Part shown: one piece after another, positions 1-9,350 of the stretch
How positions within the stretch are numbered: the first letter of the stretch is position 1
How the letters are laid out: each line of letters opens with the position of its first letter
DNA from: JALOLG01 sp963776935
Lineage (GTDB): Bacteria; Actinomycetota; Acidimicrobiia; Acidimicrobiales; Ilumatobacteraceae
Direction: 5' to 3'
NCBI GenBank assembly: GCA_963776935.1
Contig: CAVZOP010000006.1
Span: forward strand, 124,001-188,000
Length of the DNA stretch: 64,000 nucleotides
Notes under the pieces: model-generated
Told to the model about the DNA's origin: nothing
The model's database searches: none
What the model saw: only the letters and a program-made list of their open reading frames with translations
Position numbers and translations under genes: made by a program

Positions 1-180
1 CTGGTGGAACTGCGCGACGCGCTCGCCGCGCTCCCGATCCGGCAGCGCACTGCGATCGTGTTGCGCTACCTGTGTGATCTCGACGACGCCGAGATCGCCA
101 CCATCCTGAACTGCCGTCGGGCGACCGTTCGCAGCCACGTCAAGCGTGGCTTGGCCCAACTCCGTGAGGTGATCAAGTGA
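1..180 (+). CDS. ECF-type RNA polymerase sigma factor, C-terminal part (partial)
   Basis: The window opens inside this gene; 59 codons remain before the TGA at 178-180. The peptide contains the region-4 pattern ALPIRQRTAIVLRYL, then a helix-turn-helix reading DAEIATILNC and ATVRSHVKRGLAQLR, which binds the -35 promoter element in sigma-70 factors. The spacing fits the SigE/ECF class. Its stop overlaps the GTG of the next gene (177-179), so the two are translationally coupled. This is the usual layout of an ECF sigma factor followed by its membrane partner. Regions 2 and 3 lie outside the window, so the subgroup cannot be named. Confidence 0.85.
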   Translation: MVELRDALAALPIRQRTAIVLRYLCDLDDAEIATILNCRRATVRSHVKRGLAQLREVIK

Positions 181-2143
181 ACCGCGCGATCGACCCCGAA
201 CTCGGCGAGATCGAGACGTTGCTGCGGCGCCGTCTCAACGAGCTCGCCGACCATGCTCCCGTCACCGTCCGTCAACCCCACGAGCTCACCGTCTCGCCGT
301 CGACCGACGCCGTGCCCAACCGACGTCGGCGGGCCGCCGGCATCGGCGCCACGATCGCGGTGATCGCCGGTGGGATCGGGATCTCGACCGTTGCGTTCCA
401 GGGTGCCAGCAACCCCGGCGGCGCGGATTCGCCCGAGGAGGCGGTCCGCGAGTTTGCCGAGGCGGCCGAACGCGAGGACGTGCTCGGGATGATCGATGTC
501 GCGCTGCCCGAGGAGGTCACCGCGCTGCGCGCCGTCTTCGAGGACGCCACCAACGAGGTCGAGCGGGTCGGGATCCTCGACGAGTCGTTCTCGCTCGCCG
601 CGGTCGCGGGCATCGACATCACGCTCCCCGGTCTCACCTTGACGACGGAGAACGTCGGCGCCGACCTCGCCGTCGTGACGGCCACCGGGGGCACTGCCAA
701 CGCGACGTTCGATCCGACGGTGTTCCCACTCGGGTCGGTCGTCCGCGAGGTGTTGGGCGACGAGCTGGCGGCCAGCCAGCTGTCGCATCCGCTTGGCGCC
801 ACGGACCCCAGCGTGATGCTCGCGACCGTCGCCCGCGATGGCCGCTGGTACGTGAGCCTCGGCTTCACGGTGGCCGAGTACGCACGGGTCGCGGCGGGTG
901 CCGAGTTCCCGCCGCCGATCACGATCGAGCGGGTCGGGCTCGACTCGCCGGAGGCCGCGGCGCTGAACTTCTACGAACGGCTCGCCGCGCTCGACCTCGA
1001 AGGTGCGATGGCGACGATGGCGCCAGGGGAGGGCGACGCGTTGCTGCGGTACTCCCCGCTCTTCCTCCCGAACGCGGCCGGCCGCTATCGAGGGCGGCCG
1101 CGCCGACGGCCTGACGGTGTCGATCAGCGACGTCGAGTTCGAGACGTCGGGGAGTGGCGATCACCGCACGCTGACTCCCGTGTCGTTCGTCGTAGACGGC
1201 ACCGTGCCGTCGACGTGGGGATCGGGGATGGTCGCCGACCCGACGCTCCCGACCATCGTCTACTCCATGGACGGCCGGTACGCGGTCGTGCCCGCAGGTG
1301 AGCAAGTCCCGGCCACGATCGACGAGCTCGAGCTGTGTCAGCGATTCCCGGGGCGCGCTCGGTGCACGAACCAGACGTACGAGATGCCGGACGGGACGAT
1401 CGAGCCGCTCGAGTTCCCGTCGGACGGCTCGGAAGGACCTCAGCCGTTCCGGGTCGAGCGGCGCGACGGCTGCACCGACCTCACCGGTCCCGGCATCGAG
1501 AACACTGCTCCCCGGGATCGGCACGTGGGCCTCGTCGGCGGGCAGCACCGCGCTCCGAGGTCGAGGGCGGTCACCGGTTCTGGCGGGTCGGAGCTGTTCG
1601 CCGGCTCGATCGGCCTGCTGTTCGGTTCCGGTCTCCCGACGGAGTTGCCGAGCATCTCGGTCGTGGAGTCGGACGGCCAGTGGTACGTCTCGCCGATCGG
1701 GACCGTCGGTGCGGCGGTCGTCGGCATGTTCCGGTCCGTGCCCGACGACGCCAACCTGATCGACACGCCCTTGGCCCCGTGGCTGTTCCAGGGGATGGGT
1801 CGCCAGACGATGGACTCGACGCTCGCCGCCGGCGAGACGGTCCCACCGGAGTGCGATCCGGTCGTGACGGTCGGCGCCGACGGGGTCGCCGACGGTCATC
1901 CCCGATCCACCCGTGGGCGAGATCCGCGCCTGCGTGAACGCGCTGTTCACCGGTCGACTCCAGAGCGGCAGCGGCGAGCGGCAGCTTCATGCCCGCGCCA
2001 ACGGTCGACGGCCGAAGCCGTCTCCGTCGCCGAAGTCGACCCCGTCGCGCCGCCCCGACGAGTCGGCGCCGGTCGGCCCGGCCTCCGGCAGCCGTCACCC
2101 ACATCCGGACAGTCCGATTTCTGCACCGACGTCGGTGCAGTAA
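177..2143 (+). pseudogene. Membrane-anchored protein with duplicated NTF2-like domains, partner of the sigma factor (frame broken)
   Basis: The GTG start overlaps the sigma-factor stop. The protein has a ~50-residue cytoplasmic N-terminus, one membrane segment near residues 53-72 (AAGIGATIAVIAGG) and an external part with two similar blocks, PEEAVREFAEAAERED and SPEAAALNFYERLAALD. An anti-sigma or sigma-sensor role is inferred from coupling and topology only. The frame is broken near 1085, near 1510-1560 and near 1900. The reading continues as ADGLTVSISDVEFE, then GSELFAGSIGLLFGSG, and ends as MGEIRACVNALFTG...PTSVQ with the stop at 2143. Three breaks in a gene whose composition stays coding-like suggest decay or sequencing indels. 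Confidence 0.6.
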
Positions 2144-2159
2144 TTCGTTCTGTCCGGAT
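2103..2159. terminator. Nested inverted repeats at the end of the sigma-partner gene
   Basis: A perfect 20-base palindrome (ctgcaccgacgtcggtgcag, 2121-2140) sits inside a second inverted repeat, atccggacag at 2103-2112 and ctgtccggat at 2150-2159. The palindrome covers the last codons and the stop of the upstream gene. There is no T-tract. It could be a terminator or a protein-binding site for the downstream exporter gene. Confidence 0.5.
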
Positions 2160-2311
2160 TTGGGCACGCGTCGACGGACACGACCGGCCGGGCGCCTTCG
2201 CGTTCTGTACGCGTGCGTGCACGTACGTCGGCGCGCCAGGGCGTTCTGAACGGGTTCCTGCACGCGGGTGTGTCCGATGTCGCTTGCGGTCGGGGTCGCT
2301 GGGTTCAATAA

Positions 2312-3777
2312 TTGAACGCAATGACCTCTGTCGCGGCTGCCGTGTCACCACCGCCCTCGTCCGATCACGCCCGACGGACGCTCCTGATCGCCAGCGTCGC
2401 CGCGTTCGCCGTGTTCCTCGACACGACGGCGCTGTTCGTCGCCTTCCCCGACATCACGACTTCGTTCCCGGACGTGGCGCCGTCGCAGTTGTCATGGGTG
2501 CTCAACGGCTACACCATCGTGTTCGCCGCGCTGCTGGTGCCGCTCGGCAAGCTCGCCGACCGGCGCGGTCACAAGCAGATGTTCCTCGCCGGCGTCGCGT
2601 TGTTCACCGCCGCCTCGATGTTGTGTGCGCTCGCGCCGAACCCGCCATGCTCGTCGCCGCCCGAGCCATGCAGGCCGTCGGGGGCGCCGCGCTCGTGCCG
2701 TCATCGCTGGCGCTCATCCTGCGATCGACGCCCCGTGAGCGGATCCCGATCTCGGCAGCGATCTGGGGAGCGACAGCCGCGCTGGCGGGTGCTGTCGGAC
2801 CGACACTCGGCGCGGCACTCGTCGAATGGGGTGGCTGGCGGTGGGTGTTCGTGATCAACCTGCCCGTCGGCGTGGCGACGATCGTCATGGGACGCCGGTC
2901 GCTGCGTGAGTCGCGCGACCCGGAGAGCAAGCTGCCCGCCCCGCTCGGTGTCGGACTCCTCGTCGCCGGTTCGGTGCTGCTGACACTCGGACTCGTCCGC
3001 GGCGACGACTGGGGATGGACGTCGACCGCGACCGTGGCGTCGATCCTCGGCGGCGTCGCCGTGCTCTGTGTGTTCGTCGCCCACCAGGCCCGCACGTCGG
3101 CGCCGGCGATGGACCTGTCGCTGTTCGAGTCGCACAACTTCCGCTGGGCGAACGCGGCGACGATCGTGTTCGGGATCGCGTTCAGCGCGATGTTCCTCTC
3201 CAGCATCTTGTTCCTGACCTCGGTCTGGAACTGGTCGATCCTCGAGGCCGGATTCGGGGTCGCGCCGGGCCCGCTCCTCGTGGCAGTGCTCGCACCTGGG
3301 TTCGGCAAACTCGCGGCGCGCATCGGACAGCGGCCGCTGGTCGTCGCCGGTGGGCTCGTCTACGCGGCTGGAGGGGCGTGGCGGCTGTTCACGTTCGACG
3401 CCGAGCCCGCGTTCCTGACCGCGTACCTGCCGTCGATGCTGCTCACCGGCACCGGCGTTGCGCTCATCATTCCGCAGTTGTCGAGCGTGATCGGCCAGTC
3501 GTTGCCGCCCAACCGGTTCGGCGTCGGTGGGGCGGTCAACCAGGCGCTGCGTCAACTCGGTGGCACGCTGGGTGTGGCGGTCGCGGTCGGGTTCGTGGCG
3601 GGAGCGACCGGAATCGACGATGCGCTCGGCCCGGTTCGATCGGATCTGGTGGATGATCGTCGCCGGCGGGTTGCTGACGACGCTGCTGTCGATTCCGTTG
3701 CGGACGGTGCCGAGATCGGCGGCCGACCCGCTCGATGTCGACGCCGTCGGTCGTCGCCGTCGCGGTGGTCGGATTAG
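2312..3777 (+). pseudogene. MFS drug exporter, DHA2 (EmrB/QacA) type, frameshifted
   Basis: This is a drug:proton antiporter of the 14-helix class. Visible signatures are ATTALFVAFPDI-type helix 1 (DTTALFVAFPDITTSFP), helix 2 to loop 2-3 PLGKLADRRGHKQMF (the MFS GxLaDrxGrkx motif) and a motif-C-like helix WGATAALAGAVGPTLGAAL. The start is TTG 2312 or ATG 2321. The frame breaks near 2640, where one C appears missing from a C run (ALAPNP then AMLVAARAMQ), and again near 3640. The end at 3777 is assigned because a stop there just precedes the HxlR ribosome site. The exporter probably belongs with the downstream regulator gene. Confidence 0.75.
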
Positions 3778-3788
3778 GAGGCCGGCCG

Positions 3789-4265
3789 ATGAAACGCAAG
3801 CCACTCGACCGCATGGACTGCTCGATCGCCAAGGCGCTCGACATCGTCGGCGACCCGTGGACGATGTTGATCCTGCGCGACGCGTTGCTCGGCGTGAAGC
3901 GCTTCGAGACGTTCTCGACCCGCCTCGGCATCCCCCGGGCCACGCTGTCGGCCCGGCTCGACCACCTGTGCGAGCGGGGCGTGCTCGAACAGCGCCCGTA
4001 CCAGGACCGCCCGGAGCGCGTCGAGTACGTCTTGACGCCGAAGGGTCGGGCGTTGCGGCCAGTCGTGGTCACGCTGATGCAATGGGGCGACCAGTGGGTG
4101 CGCGACGACGACCCGCCGACGACGATCGTCGACACCGAGACCGGCGCGGTCGTCGACCCGGTCCTCGTCGACCGTCGCAGCGGGACCCCGCTCGACGCCC
4201 TCCGCCTCCAAGCCCGGGGCCGGGTCACGACCGGCCTCGATCGCTCGCCCGACGCCGCGCTCTAG
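3789..4265 (+). CDS. HxlR-family winged-helix transcriptional regulator
   Basis: This 158-residue protein begins at ATG 3789, seven bases after an AGGAGG ribosome site at 3776-3781. HxlR hallmarks are CSIAKALDIVGDPWTMLILRD near the N-terminus, the recognition region GIPRATLSARLDHLCERGVLEQ and the wing PERVEYVLTPKGRAL. The family binds DNA as dimers and often responds to redox or small electrophiles. The initial Cys (residue 12) is conserved in redox members. It directly follows the MFS exporter on the same strand, so it is a candidate regulator of that exporter. Frame intact. Confidence 0.9.
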   Translation: MKRKPLDRMDCSIAKALDIVGDPWTMLILRDALLGVKRFETFSTRLGIPRATLSARLDHLCERGVLEQRPYQDRPERVEYVLTPKGRALRPVVVTLMQWGDQWVRDDDPPTTIVDTETGAVVDPVLVDRRSGTPLDALRLQARGRVTTGLDRSPDAAL

Positions 4266-4289
4266 ACGCTCAGCGATCGTCTCGTCCAC

Positions 4290-4409
4290 GCGTTCTCGGC
4301 AACATCCCGTCTCGGAAGCCGAAACCACCGCACCGAGAACGCCGACGCCCACCGACCCGGCGCTCACCCGTGCGCGTTCTCGGCGGCGTTCCGTCTCGGA
4401 AGCCGAGAC
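4290..4409. terminator. Two related hairpin units between hxlR-like gene and tRNA
   Basis: The stretch holds a repeated block, gcgttctcgg at 4290-4299 and 4374-4383, each followed by gtctcggaagccga. In unit 1 the block pairs with ccgagaacgc at 4333-4342. In unit 2 gtctcgg (4393-4399) pairs with ccgagac (4403-4409). Termination of the upstream gene is the simplest role. Confidence 0.5.
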
Positions 4410-4488
4410 CGACACGCACCGAGATGCGGCCTGGACGTCAGCCGGTTGTCGGCGTCCGGAACAGGGTCTAGAATGACGGTCTCAACGA

Positions 4489-4565
<77 letters not shown>

Positions 4566-4572
4566 TTTGAGT

Positions 4573-4607
4573 GATGAAGGCCCAGGTCAGCGACCTGGGT
4601 CTTCATC
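4573..4607. terminator. Hairpin after attachment core 1
   Basis: gatgaaggcccaggtc (4573-4588) pairs with gacctgggtcttcatc (4592-4607) across a 3-base loop, with one G-T pair. It lies between the tRNA and the convergent integrase gene and would stop transcription from both sides. Confidence 0.7.
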
Positions 4608-4629
4608 GTTGCCGGGGTCTTCTCTCGGT

Positions 4630-5823
4630 TCAGGCGGGCGTCTTCCGGGCGTTCCTGCGATGTTCCACCGTGTGGGTGGCGGCCGTGGGAACGGGTGTGG
4701 CGAGACGTTCGGTGGTGGTGGCGGCGTCGGCTTGCATGCCGGGCAGGAGGTGTTGGTAGGTCTGGATCGTGAAGGCGATGTTGGCGTGGCCGAGCCGTTC
4801 GCTGACGACCTTGACTGGGATGCCTGCTTGGATGAGCAGGCTGCCGTGGGTGTGGCGCAGGTCGTGGAATCGGATCCGGCGCACGTTTGCGTTGTTCACG
4901 ATTCGGAGAAACGACTCTCTGACGGCGTGCGGGTGGACGGTGGTGCCGTTGCCGGTGGTGAAGACCCATTGCTCGTCGTTATCGATCCCGACGGCTGCGA
5001 ACTCGGCGGTTTGGAGGGCGCGCCAACCGTCGAGCACAGCAAGGGTGGTGTTGTCGAGCGCGATGTTGCGTCGAGCGGTCTTGGTCTTTCCTCGGGTCTG
5101 GTGGACTTCGTAGCCGATCGAGACGAGCCCACGGTTGAGCGCGAGTCGTTGCTTGTTGAAGTCGATGTCGGGCCACTTGAGACCGAGGAGCTCGTTGCGG
5201 CGCATGCCCGTGTTCGCGGCGAGCCACAGGATCGGGAAGTGTCGGTGACCTGCCGCGGTGCGCAGGAACTGGCGGAGTTCGCCGTCGGTCCACGATTGGC
5301 CTTCGGTGCGTTGCAGCGCGCGTTGTTTGGGTGCTTGGGCGATGGTCGCGACGTTGCGCGTCACGAGTCCACGCCGCGCCGCGTCGGTGAGTGCACCCCG
5401 AATCAGCAGATGGATCTCGTAGACGGTCTTGGGGTGGAGGCCTCGGCCATCGGCGGGGTGGAGGAGCTTGTCGTACAGCGCTTCGATCTGCTGGTAGCGC
5501 AGCCGGCGTAGTGCGACTTTGCCGAGCAAGGGGAGGACGTGGAGGGTTACGTTGCGCTCATAGCCCCGATACGTGCTGGCCGCGAGGTGCAGCTTCTTGG
5601 CTGGGAGCCACTGGGTCGTGAGGTAGGCGCCCAACGTCAACGATCGGGTCGGACCGATTCGTGACTGTTCGGTGGTGGCGAGCTTGCGGGCGAGCAGTTC
5701 GGCCTCTGCGCGGTCGGTGCCGGCGGGATGCCAGCGTCGCAGCTCCTTTCCGGTGACTGGGTCTCGGCCTTCGTAGATCACGGCGTAGAAACGGCCTCGC
5801 CGCTGGGCTACGTAACCGTTCAT
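4630..5823 (-). CDS. Tyrosine integrase of element 1 (phage/ICE type)
   Basis: This 397-residue site-specific recombinase acts on the adjacent tRNA-fMet core. ATG 5823 (MNGYVAQRRG) was chosen because GAAGGAGGAC lies just upstream. The protein has the N-terminal arm-binding region with RWHPAGTD, a SAM-like core-binding domain (TLGAYLTTQWLPAKK) and the catalytic domain. Catalytic residues visible are Arg in NTGMRRNELLGLKW, the HDLRHTHGSLL box, LGHANIAFT and Tyr in TIQTYQHLLPGM. It reads toward the tRNA, the normal layout for tRNA-integrating elements. A 7-bp hairpin (5842-5860) covers the leader just upstream of the ribosome site. Confidence 0.95.
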   Translation of the reverse strand: MNGYVAQRRGRFYAVIYEGRDPVTGKELRRWHPAGTDRAEAELLARKLATTEQSRIGPTRSLTLGAYLTTQWLPAKKLHLAASTYRGYERNVTLHVLPLLGKVALRRLRYQQIEALYDKLLHPADGRGLHPKTVYEIHLLIRGALTDAARRGLVTRNVATIAQAPKQRALQRTEGQSWTDGELRQFLRTAAGHRHFPILWLAANTGMRRNELLGLKWPDIDFNKQRLALNRGLVSIGYEVHQTRGKTKTARRNIALDNTTLAVLDGWRALQTAEFAAVGIDNDEQWVFTTGNGTTVHPHAVRESFLRIVNNANVRRIRFHDLRHTHGSLLIQAGIPVKVVSERLGHANIAFTIQTYQHLLPGMQADAATTTERLATPVPTAATHTVEHRRNARKTPA

Positions 5824-5841
5824 GAGTGTCCTCCTTCGATC

Positions 5842-5860
5842 GGTCCCGGCCATCGGGACC
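5842..5860. promoter_or_regulatory. Leader hairpin before element-1 integrase
   Basis: ggtcccg (5842-5848) and cgggacc (5854-5860) form a perfect 7-bp stem with a 5-base loop, immediately upstream of the integrase ribosome site. A similar leader hairpin precedes the element-3 integrase (54222-54236). Confidence 0.4.
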
Positions 5861-6002
5861 CGGAGGAACATTCGACAGAACACCCAGCCACTCCGATACC
5901 CGCGGCGGCCGATACATCAACAGCGCTGGTCAACGGGTTGCTGCCCGCGACTTGGACTCGGTGGAACACGTCTGGTGTGCCGATCGGTAGGTTGCTGGGC
6001 CG

Positions 6003-6649
6003 GTGCTGATCGAACGCGGGCAAACGGTTTCGGGGGTCGACGTCGTGGTGGCCCGTGATGTCGTACGCGCGATGCAAGGCGGCGATGGGCTCGCCTTCGA
6101 AGGCGTCGAACACGTCGTGAGAGGGACTGACGCGGAGCCGGTTTCGGTGGTGGCAGCGCTGGAGTCGGCGGGCCTGATCGTGCGGGTCGAGATCGGCCAT
6201 GGCCACGTGTGGTGGCGTGCGACGTTGGATGGGAATCGCCTGGCGAAGGCGCGCATCGGCAAACCCATCCCACGCGCGAAGGCCCGGGCATCACTTGACG
6301 CTCTCGTCGATCGGGTGAGCGAAGTCAACGCCGACCCGAACGGACTGTTCTGGGTGGAGACAGTCGAGGTGTTCGGAAGCTTCAACGACGCGAGCCGCGA
6401 CAGAGTGGGCGACGTCGACGTCCGTCTCGTCAACTCATGCAGGATCGACGGCGAGGACCTCATCGATCAGTCGCTGGCGGCAGCGACTGCGTCGGGACGG
6501 AACCTGTCGTACGTCGGCGCGATGTTCTTTCTCGACAGCCAGTTTCGCAAGCGACTCAACGGCCGAAACCTCGACATCGAGTTCTCCCGAACCGAAGCCA
6601 TCAACCGATTCCGGATCCAAACCCTCAGGTGGTGTATCGCCGTCCATAA
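6003..6649 (+). CDS. Nucleotidyltransferase-like protein with winged-helix N-terminus
   Basis: The N-terminal half (VARDVVRAMQGGDGLAFEG, then WWRATLDGNRLAKARIGKPI) looks like a winged-helix DNA-binding region. It is followed by a minimal nucleotidyltransferase motif, VFGSFNDASRDRVGDVDVRL, with the GS and DxD residues that bind metal and nucleotide in the polymerase-beta fold. The start is GTG 6003. The frame stays open to 7241 but loses coding character after about 6610. A one-base shift would end it at 6649 as NPQVVYRRP, and I give that end as the likely one. It lies directly behind the integrase promoter region. Substrate unknown. Confidence 0.55.
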
Positions 6650-6712
6650 CGGGTCGGGTTGGTTGATCCACCACCCTGACCGCGGTTGCCCCAATCCGCC
6701 TCGAGCCACCGC

Positions 6713-6742
6713 GTTATCCGGACGGCGCGATTCGGACATCGC
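6713..6742 (+). repeat. Dispersed ~30-base repeat, copy 1
   Basis: The segment gttatccggacggcgcgatt...cggacatcgc is nearly repeated at 6808-6836 and, more diverged, at 63254-63283. The 6650-6937 interval holds nothing else recognisable. Confidence 0.45.
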
Positions 6743-6807
6743 TTTCGGAGCCCAGGGTGCGGGAAGAACGGCACGTATCGGATACCCCAACCGGGCTCCG
6801 CCCGCGT

Positions 6808-6836
6808 GGTATCGGACGGCGCGAGTCGGACATCGC
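6808..6836 (+). repeat. Dispersed ~30-base repeat, copy 2
   Basis: ggtatcggacggcgcgagtc followed by ggacatcgc, 95 bases after copy 1. It is flanked upstream by a GC-rich stretch also resembled near 63210-63250. Confidence 0.45.
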
Positions 6837-6937
6837 GTCGCGCGGGTTGGGTGCGCCGGGACCGGCACATTGGGGATGATCCGGGTCGTGCGTTCTCACG
6901 CCGGTCGGACACCGACCTTTGACGGCGGCGCGAATGC

Positions 6938-7543
6938 TCAGTCGTGGCGGTCTCGGGTGGCCCACAGCTCGGTGTACAAGCCCGGGTTGATGTCGTCGAC
7001 TGTGAAGCCGGCATCCGTGATCGCGTGGGCAAGGGCATCGGCGGCCCACACCGTGTACCACCGACGTCCGTCAGGCTCGTCGAGCCACCCCGTCCGGCCC
7101 GATGACATCACGCTCACGAAGAGCTTTCCTTCTGGCCGCAACAGCGTGCCGAGTTGGCCGAGCACGTCGAACATGTCGGATGCCGGCAGGTGCACGAGCG
7201 ACGCAGACGCCCAGATCCCATCGAAGAACTCGCTCGGGTAGCAGCCCGCAACGTTGCGCAGATCGCATTGCGTCGTGGGTGCATGGCGACGGGCTCGCGC
7301 GAGGAACTCGGGGTTCAACTCGACGCCTCGGGCGACGTGCCCGTGCATGATGAAACGCTCTAGGTCGCGACCGGGACCACACCCGACGTCGAGGATCAAC
7401 GACGGCGTAGGTAGCGACGCGGCAAACCTGGCGACGATGTCGGCGAACTTCGACGCGTACGCAGCCTCGTACTCGTCTGCGTACGCGCTGTACGCGGCGA
7501 CCGACCGCTGAACGGGATCGATCGAAGGGTCGCCTGCGCTCAC
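6938..7543 (-). CDS. Class I SAM-dependent methyltransferase
   Basis: The Rossmann-fold core is clear: motif I LILDVGCGPGRDLERF, acidic strand-2 end GVELNPEFLARAR, then FDGIWASASLVHLPASDMFDVLGQL (post-I/motif II region) and LRPEGKLFVSV (motif III). It resembles small-molecule methyltransferases of the UbiE/COQ5-like superfamily. The frame is open up to an ATG at 7711, but the first ~56 residues there are low-complexity. The GTG at 7543, just before SIDPVQRSVAAYSAYADEYE, is the better start. It runs convergent with the nucleotidyltransferase-like gene. The methyl acceptor cannot be told from sequence. Confidence 0.8.
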   Translation of the reverse strand: MSAGDPSIDPVQRSVAAYSAYADEYEAAYASKFADIVARFAASLPTPSLILDVGCGPGRDLERFIMHGHVARGVELNPEFLARARRHAPTTQCDLRNVAGCYPSEFFDGIWASASLVHLPASDMFDVLGQLGTLLRPEGKLFVSVMSSGRTGWLDEPDGRRWYTVWAADALAHAITDAGFTVDDINPGLYTELWATRDRHD

Positions 7544-7714
7544 CGACGCAGACTGCCAGTCCTCGCAACCGGCTGCCCACCCGGCGTCTCGGCCGCTGCT
7601 ACGTGCACGGCCGAGACCCGAGCTGTTCGATACCGTCTCGTCTCGACCACCGGCACTGTCATCGAACGCCGGGCTCGCCCCGCGCTCTCGCATTGGAAGC
7701 TGATCGGGCATCGG

Positions 7715-7890
7715 AGGCTATGGGCCTTGGCCTGATCTCAGCGCTGATCAGCACGAACGGCGTGGCGACGTGCTCGTGGTCGGTACCGCAGCACCCGCCG
7801 ATCACCCGCAGGTCGACCACCGAGGCGAGCGCGGCGTACAGCCGGCCGAGCTCGTCGATGTCGCCGCGATCCAACTCGGCGGCGGAGGAG
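7715..7890 (-). pseudogene. Homocysteine S-methyltransferase, C-terminal remnant
   Basis: Only the last ~55 codons survive: AELDRGDIDELGRLYAAL then LRVIGGCCGTDHEHVAT. These match the end of the intact enzyme at 16878-17813 (ATELDRGDVTNLAGW and LRVVGGCCGTDHEHVTA). The GGCC pair supplies two zinc ligands in this family. No upstream domain is present, so this is a deletion scar between the SnoaL-like gene and the methyltransferase. Confidence 0.8.
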
Positions 7891-7949
7891 TGTGGCGAAG
7901 TTGGGCAGGTCGAGGCCTCGGTGAGGGCCCGCGACCGGAGGTGGTTGAG

Positions 7950-8384
7950 TTAGAACAACAGTGCGGGAACCTTGGGGGGGTCCTCGATGACACCCAGCTG
8001 CGTGAGCAGCCCGAGGGCGTCGGAGTTGGCGTGCTCGGCAACGATCTTGCCTCTGGTGATCTTGGCGATCGCGATGGCCGTGACGCGCACCCGCCGTCCT
8101 GTGGGCGGGATGCCGCCGAAGTCGCCGGTGTGGGTCGCTTCCACGGTGTAGCGGGCGGCGACCTGGTCGTTCACCCCGAAGATGTGGTCGATGGTGATGT
8201 GCGCGTCGGGGAATGCGGTCGTGAGCCTGAAGAAGTGCTGTCTGTAGCCCTCGATCCCGGAGATGACCTCCGGTTCGGCCGGGTCGACGCCGAAGTAGTT
8301 CGGCGCGATGAACCGTTCGATTGCGCTGGAATCGGCCTTGTTCCAGATCTGCTCGATCGAATCCTGAAAGACTGTGATGGACAT
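7950..8384 (-). CDS. SnoaL-like / ester cyclase family protein
   Basis: A 144-residue single-domain protein of the NTF2-like SnoaL group, which includes polyketide aldol cyclases and many small enzymes of unknown substrate. Family features are the N-terminal FQDSIEQIWNKADSSAIERF, GIEGYRQHFFRLTTAFPDAHITI, DQVAARYTVEATHTGDFGG and the C-terminal KITRGKIVAEHANSD. ATG 8384 follows AGGAGAA. It is the last gene of a run with two hydrolases and a large regulator, all on the minus strand. Confidence 0.85.
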   Translation of the reverse strand: MSITVFQDSIEQIWNKADSSAIERFIAPNYFGVDPAEPEVISGIEGYRQHFFRLTTAFPDAHITIDHIFGVNDQVAARYTVEATHTGDFGGIPPTGRRVRVTAIAIAKITRGKIVAEHANSDALGLLTQLGVIEDPPKVPALLF

Positions 8385-8489
8385 TTCGTGTTCTCCTGTT
8401 GGTGTGTTCCCGCCGTCGGCGGGAGATGAGTGGTTCTTGGGACGGTGGTCCCCGGGTCGCTCGTACGAACGAGGTGGCCCCGGATGCGA

Positions 8490-9341
8490 TCAGGCACTCG
8501 GACGGGATGACGCCTGATCGGTGTGGGACCAGAAGTCGGCGACCAACTGGTTGAAGGCCTTCGGGCTCTCCTGAAAGGGCTGGTGCGCTTCGCCCTCGAG
8601 GGCGACGAATTCGGCGCCGGGGATTTGGTCGGCGACGATCCGCCCGTAGCGGGGTGGCGTGAGGATGTCCTGGTTGCCGGCGACGACGAGCGTCGGGACG
8701 CTGATCTCAGGCAACCGGTCGAACGTGTCGTGGGGGATCCACGCTTCGAGCTGGCGGATGAACGCCTCCGGCGATTGTGGGTGGGGGAAGGCCAGCGCCT
8801 CCTCGATGATCGCGTTGACCATCCCGCACTCGTGGGCGTGCGGTGTGTAGATCCAGGTGAAGAACGCCTCGAGCATCGCCCGCTCGCTCGGTGCAGCAGC
8901 CGGCAGCCAGGTCCACGCCGACGTCACGGCCCGAAGGAAGACGTCGCTCCTGGCCCACGTGCTGACGAGCACAAGGCTGCGCACCAGCTCGGGATGGCGC
9001 AGCGCCAGCTCCTGCGCCGTGCAGCTGCCGCCGGAGAACCCGCACACATGGGCTCTGTCGATGCCCAGCGCACGCAGGATCTCAGCGGCGTCGTCGGCCA
9101 TGCCGGCGACGCTCCAGCTCTGCGGTGGCATGGGCGAGCGGCCGGCGCCACGGTTGTCGAACGCCGTCATGCGGTACTGGTCGGCGAGCCCGTCGAGTTG
9201 GAATGTCCAGGCTTCGGCGGGATCGCTGAGCCCGGCGATGAGCAGGACGTCGGGTCCGCTCCCGCGCTGGTCGACGTACAGCGCGACGTCGCCGGCGGTG
9301 ATCGGTCCGGTGGTGTTGGTGGTGTTGGTGGTGGTGGACAT
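8490..9341 (-). CDS. Alpha/beta hydrolase, 3-oxoadipate enol-lactonase-like
   Basis: A 283-residue alpha/beta-hydrolase with the nucleophile elbow CGFSGGSC (Ser), the acid in VAGNQDILTPP (Asp) and the base in LEGEAHQPF (His). The FDNRGAGRS strand is typical of enol-lactonase/BioH-like hydrolases. The start ATG 9341 follows GAGGAG. Only 9 bases separate it from the hydrolase gene upstream, so they are co-transcribed. It resembles the hydrolase at 60044-60913, which also sits next to a regulator with the same C-terminal domain. A lactone or ester substrate is likely but unproven. Confidence 0.88.
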   Translation of the reverse strand: MSTTTNTTNTTGPITAGDVALYVDQRGSGPDVLLIAGLSDPAEAWTFQLDGLADQYRMTAFDNRGAGRSPMPPQSWSVAGMADDAAEILRALGIDRAHVCGFSGGSCTAQELALRHPELVRSLVLVSTWARSDVFLRAVTSAWTWLPAAAPSERAMLEAFFTWIYTPHAHECGMVNAIIEEALAFPHPQSPEAFIRQLEAWIPHDTFDRLPEISVPTLVVAGNQDILTPPRYGRIVADQIPGAEFVALEGEAHQPFQESPKAFNQLVADFWSHTDQASSRPSA

Positions 9342-9350
9342 GGTTGCTCC

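Noticed and set aside
1003..3777. A single 924-residue protein joining the sigma-partner and the MFS exporter
   Set aside because: The frame only links pieces of two genes by chance through indels; the motifs change from extracellular NTF2-like to MFS.
3527..4471. Plus-strand frame overlapping the HxlR gene
   Set aside because: Arg/Pro-rich shadow of the HxlR gene in another frame, with no domain.
5842..5860. Excisionase binding site or xis gene near the element-1 integrase
   Set aside because: No small HTH (Xis-like) frame was found next to any of the integrases; the hairpin alone does not show it.
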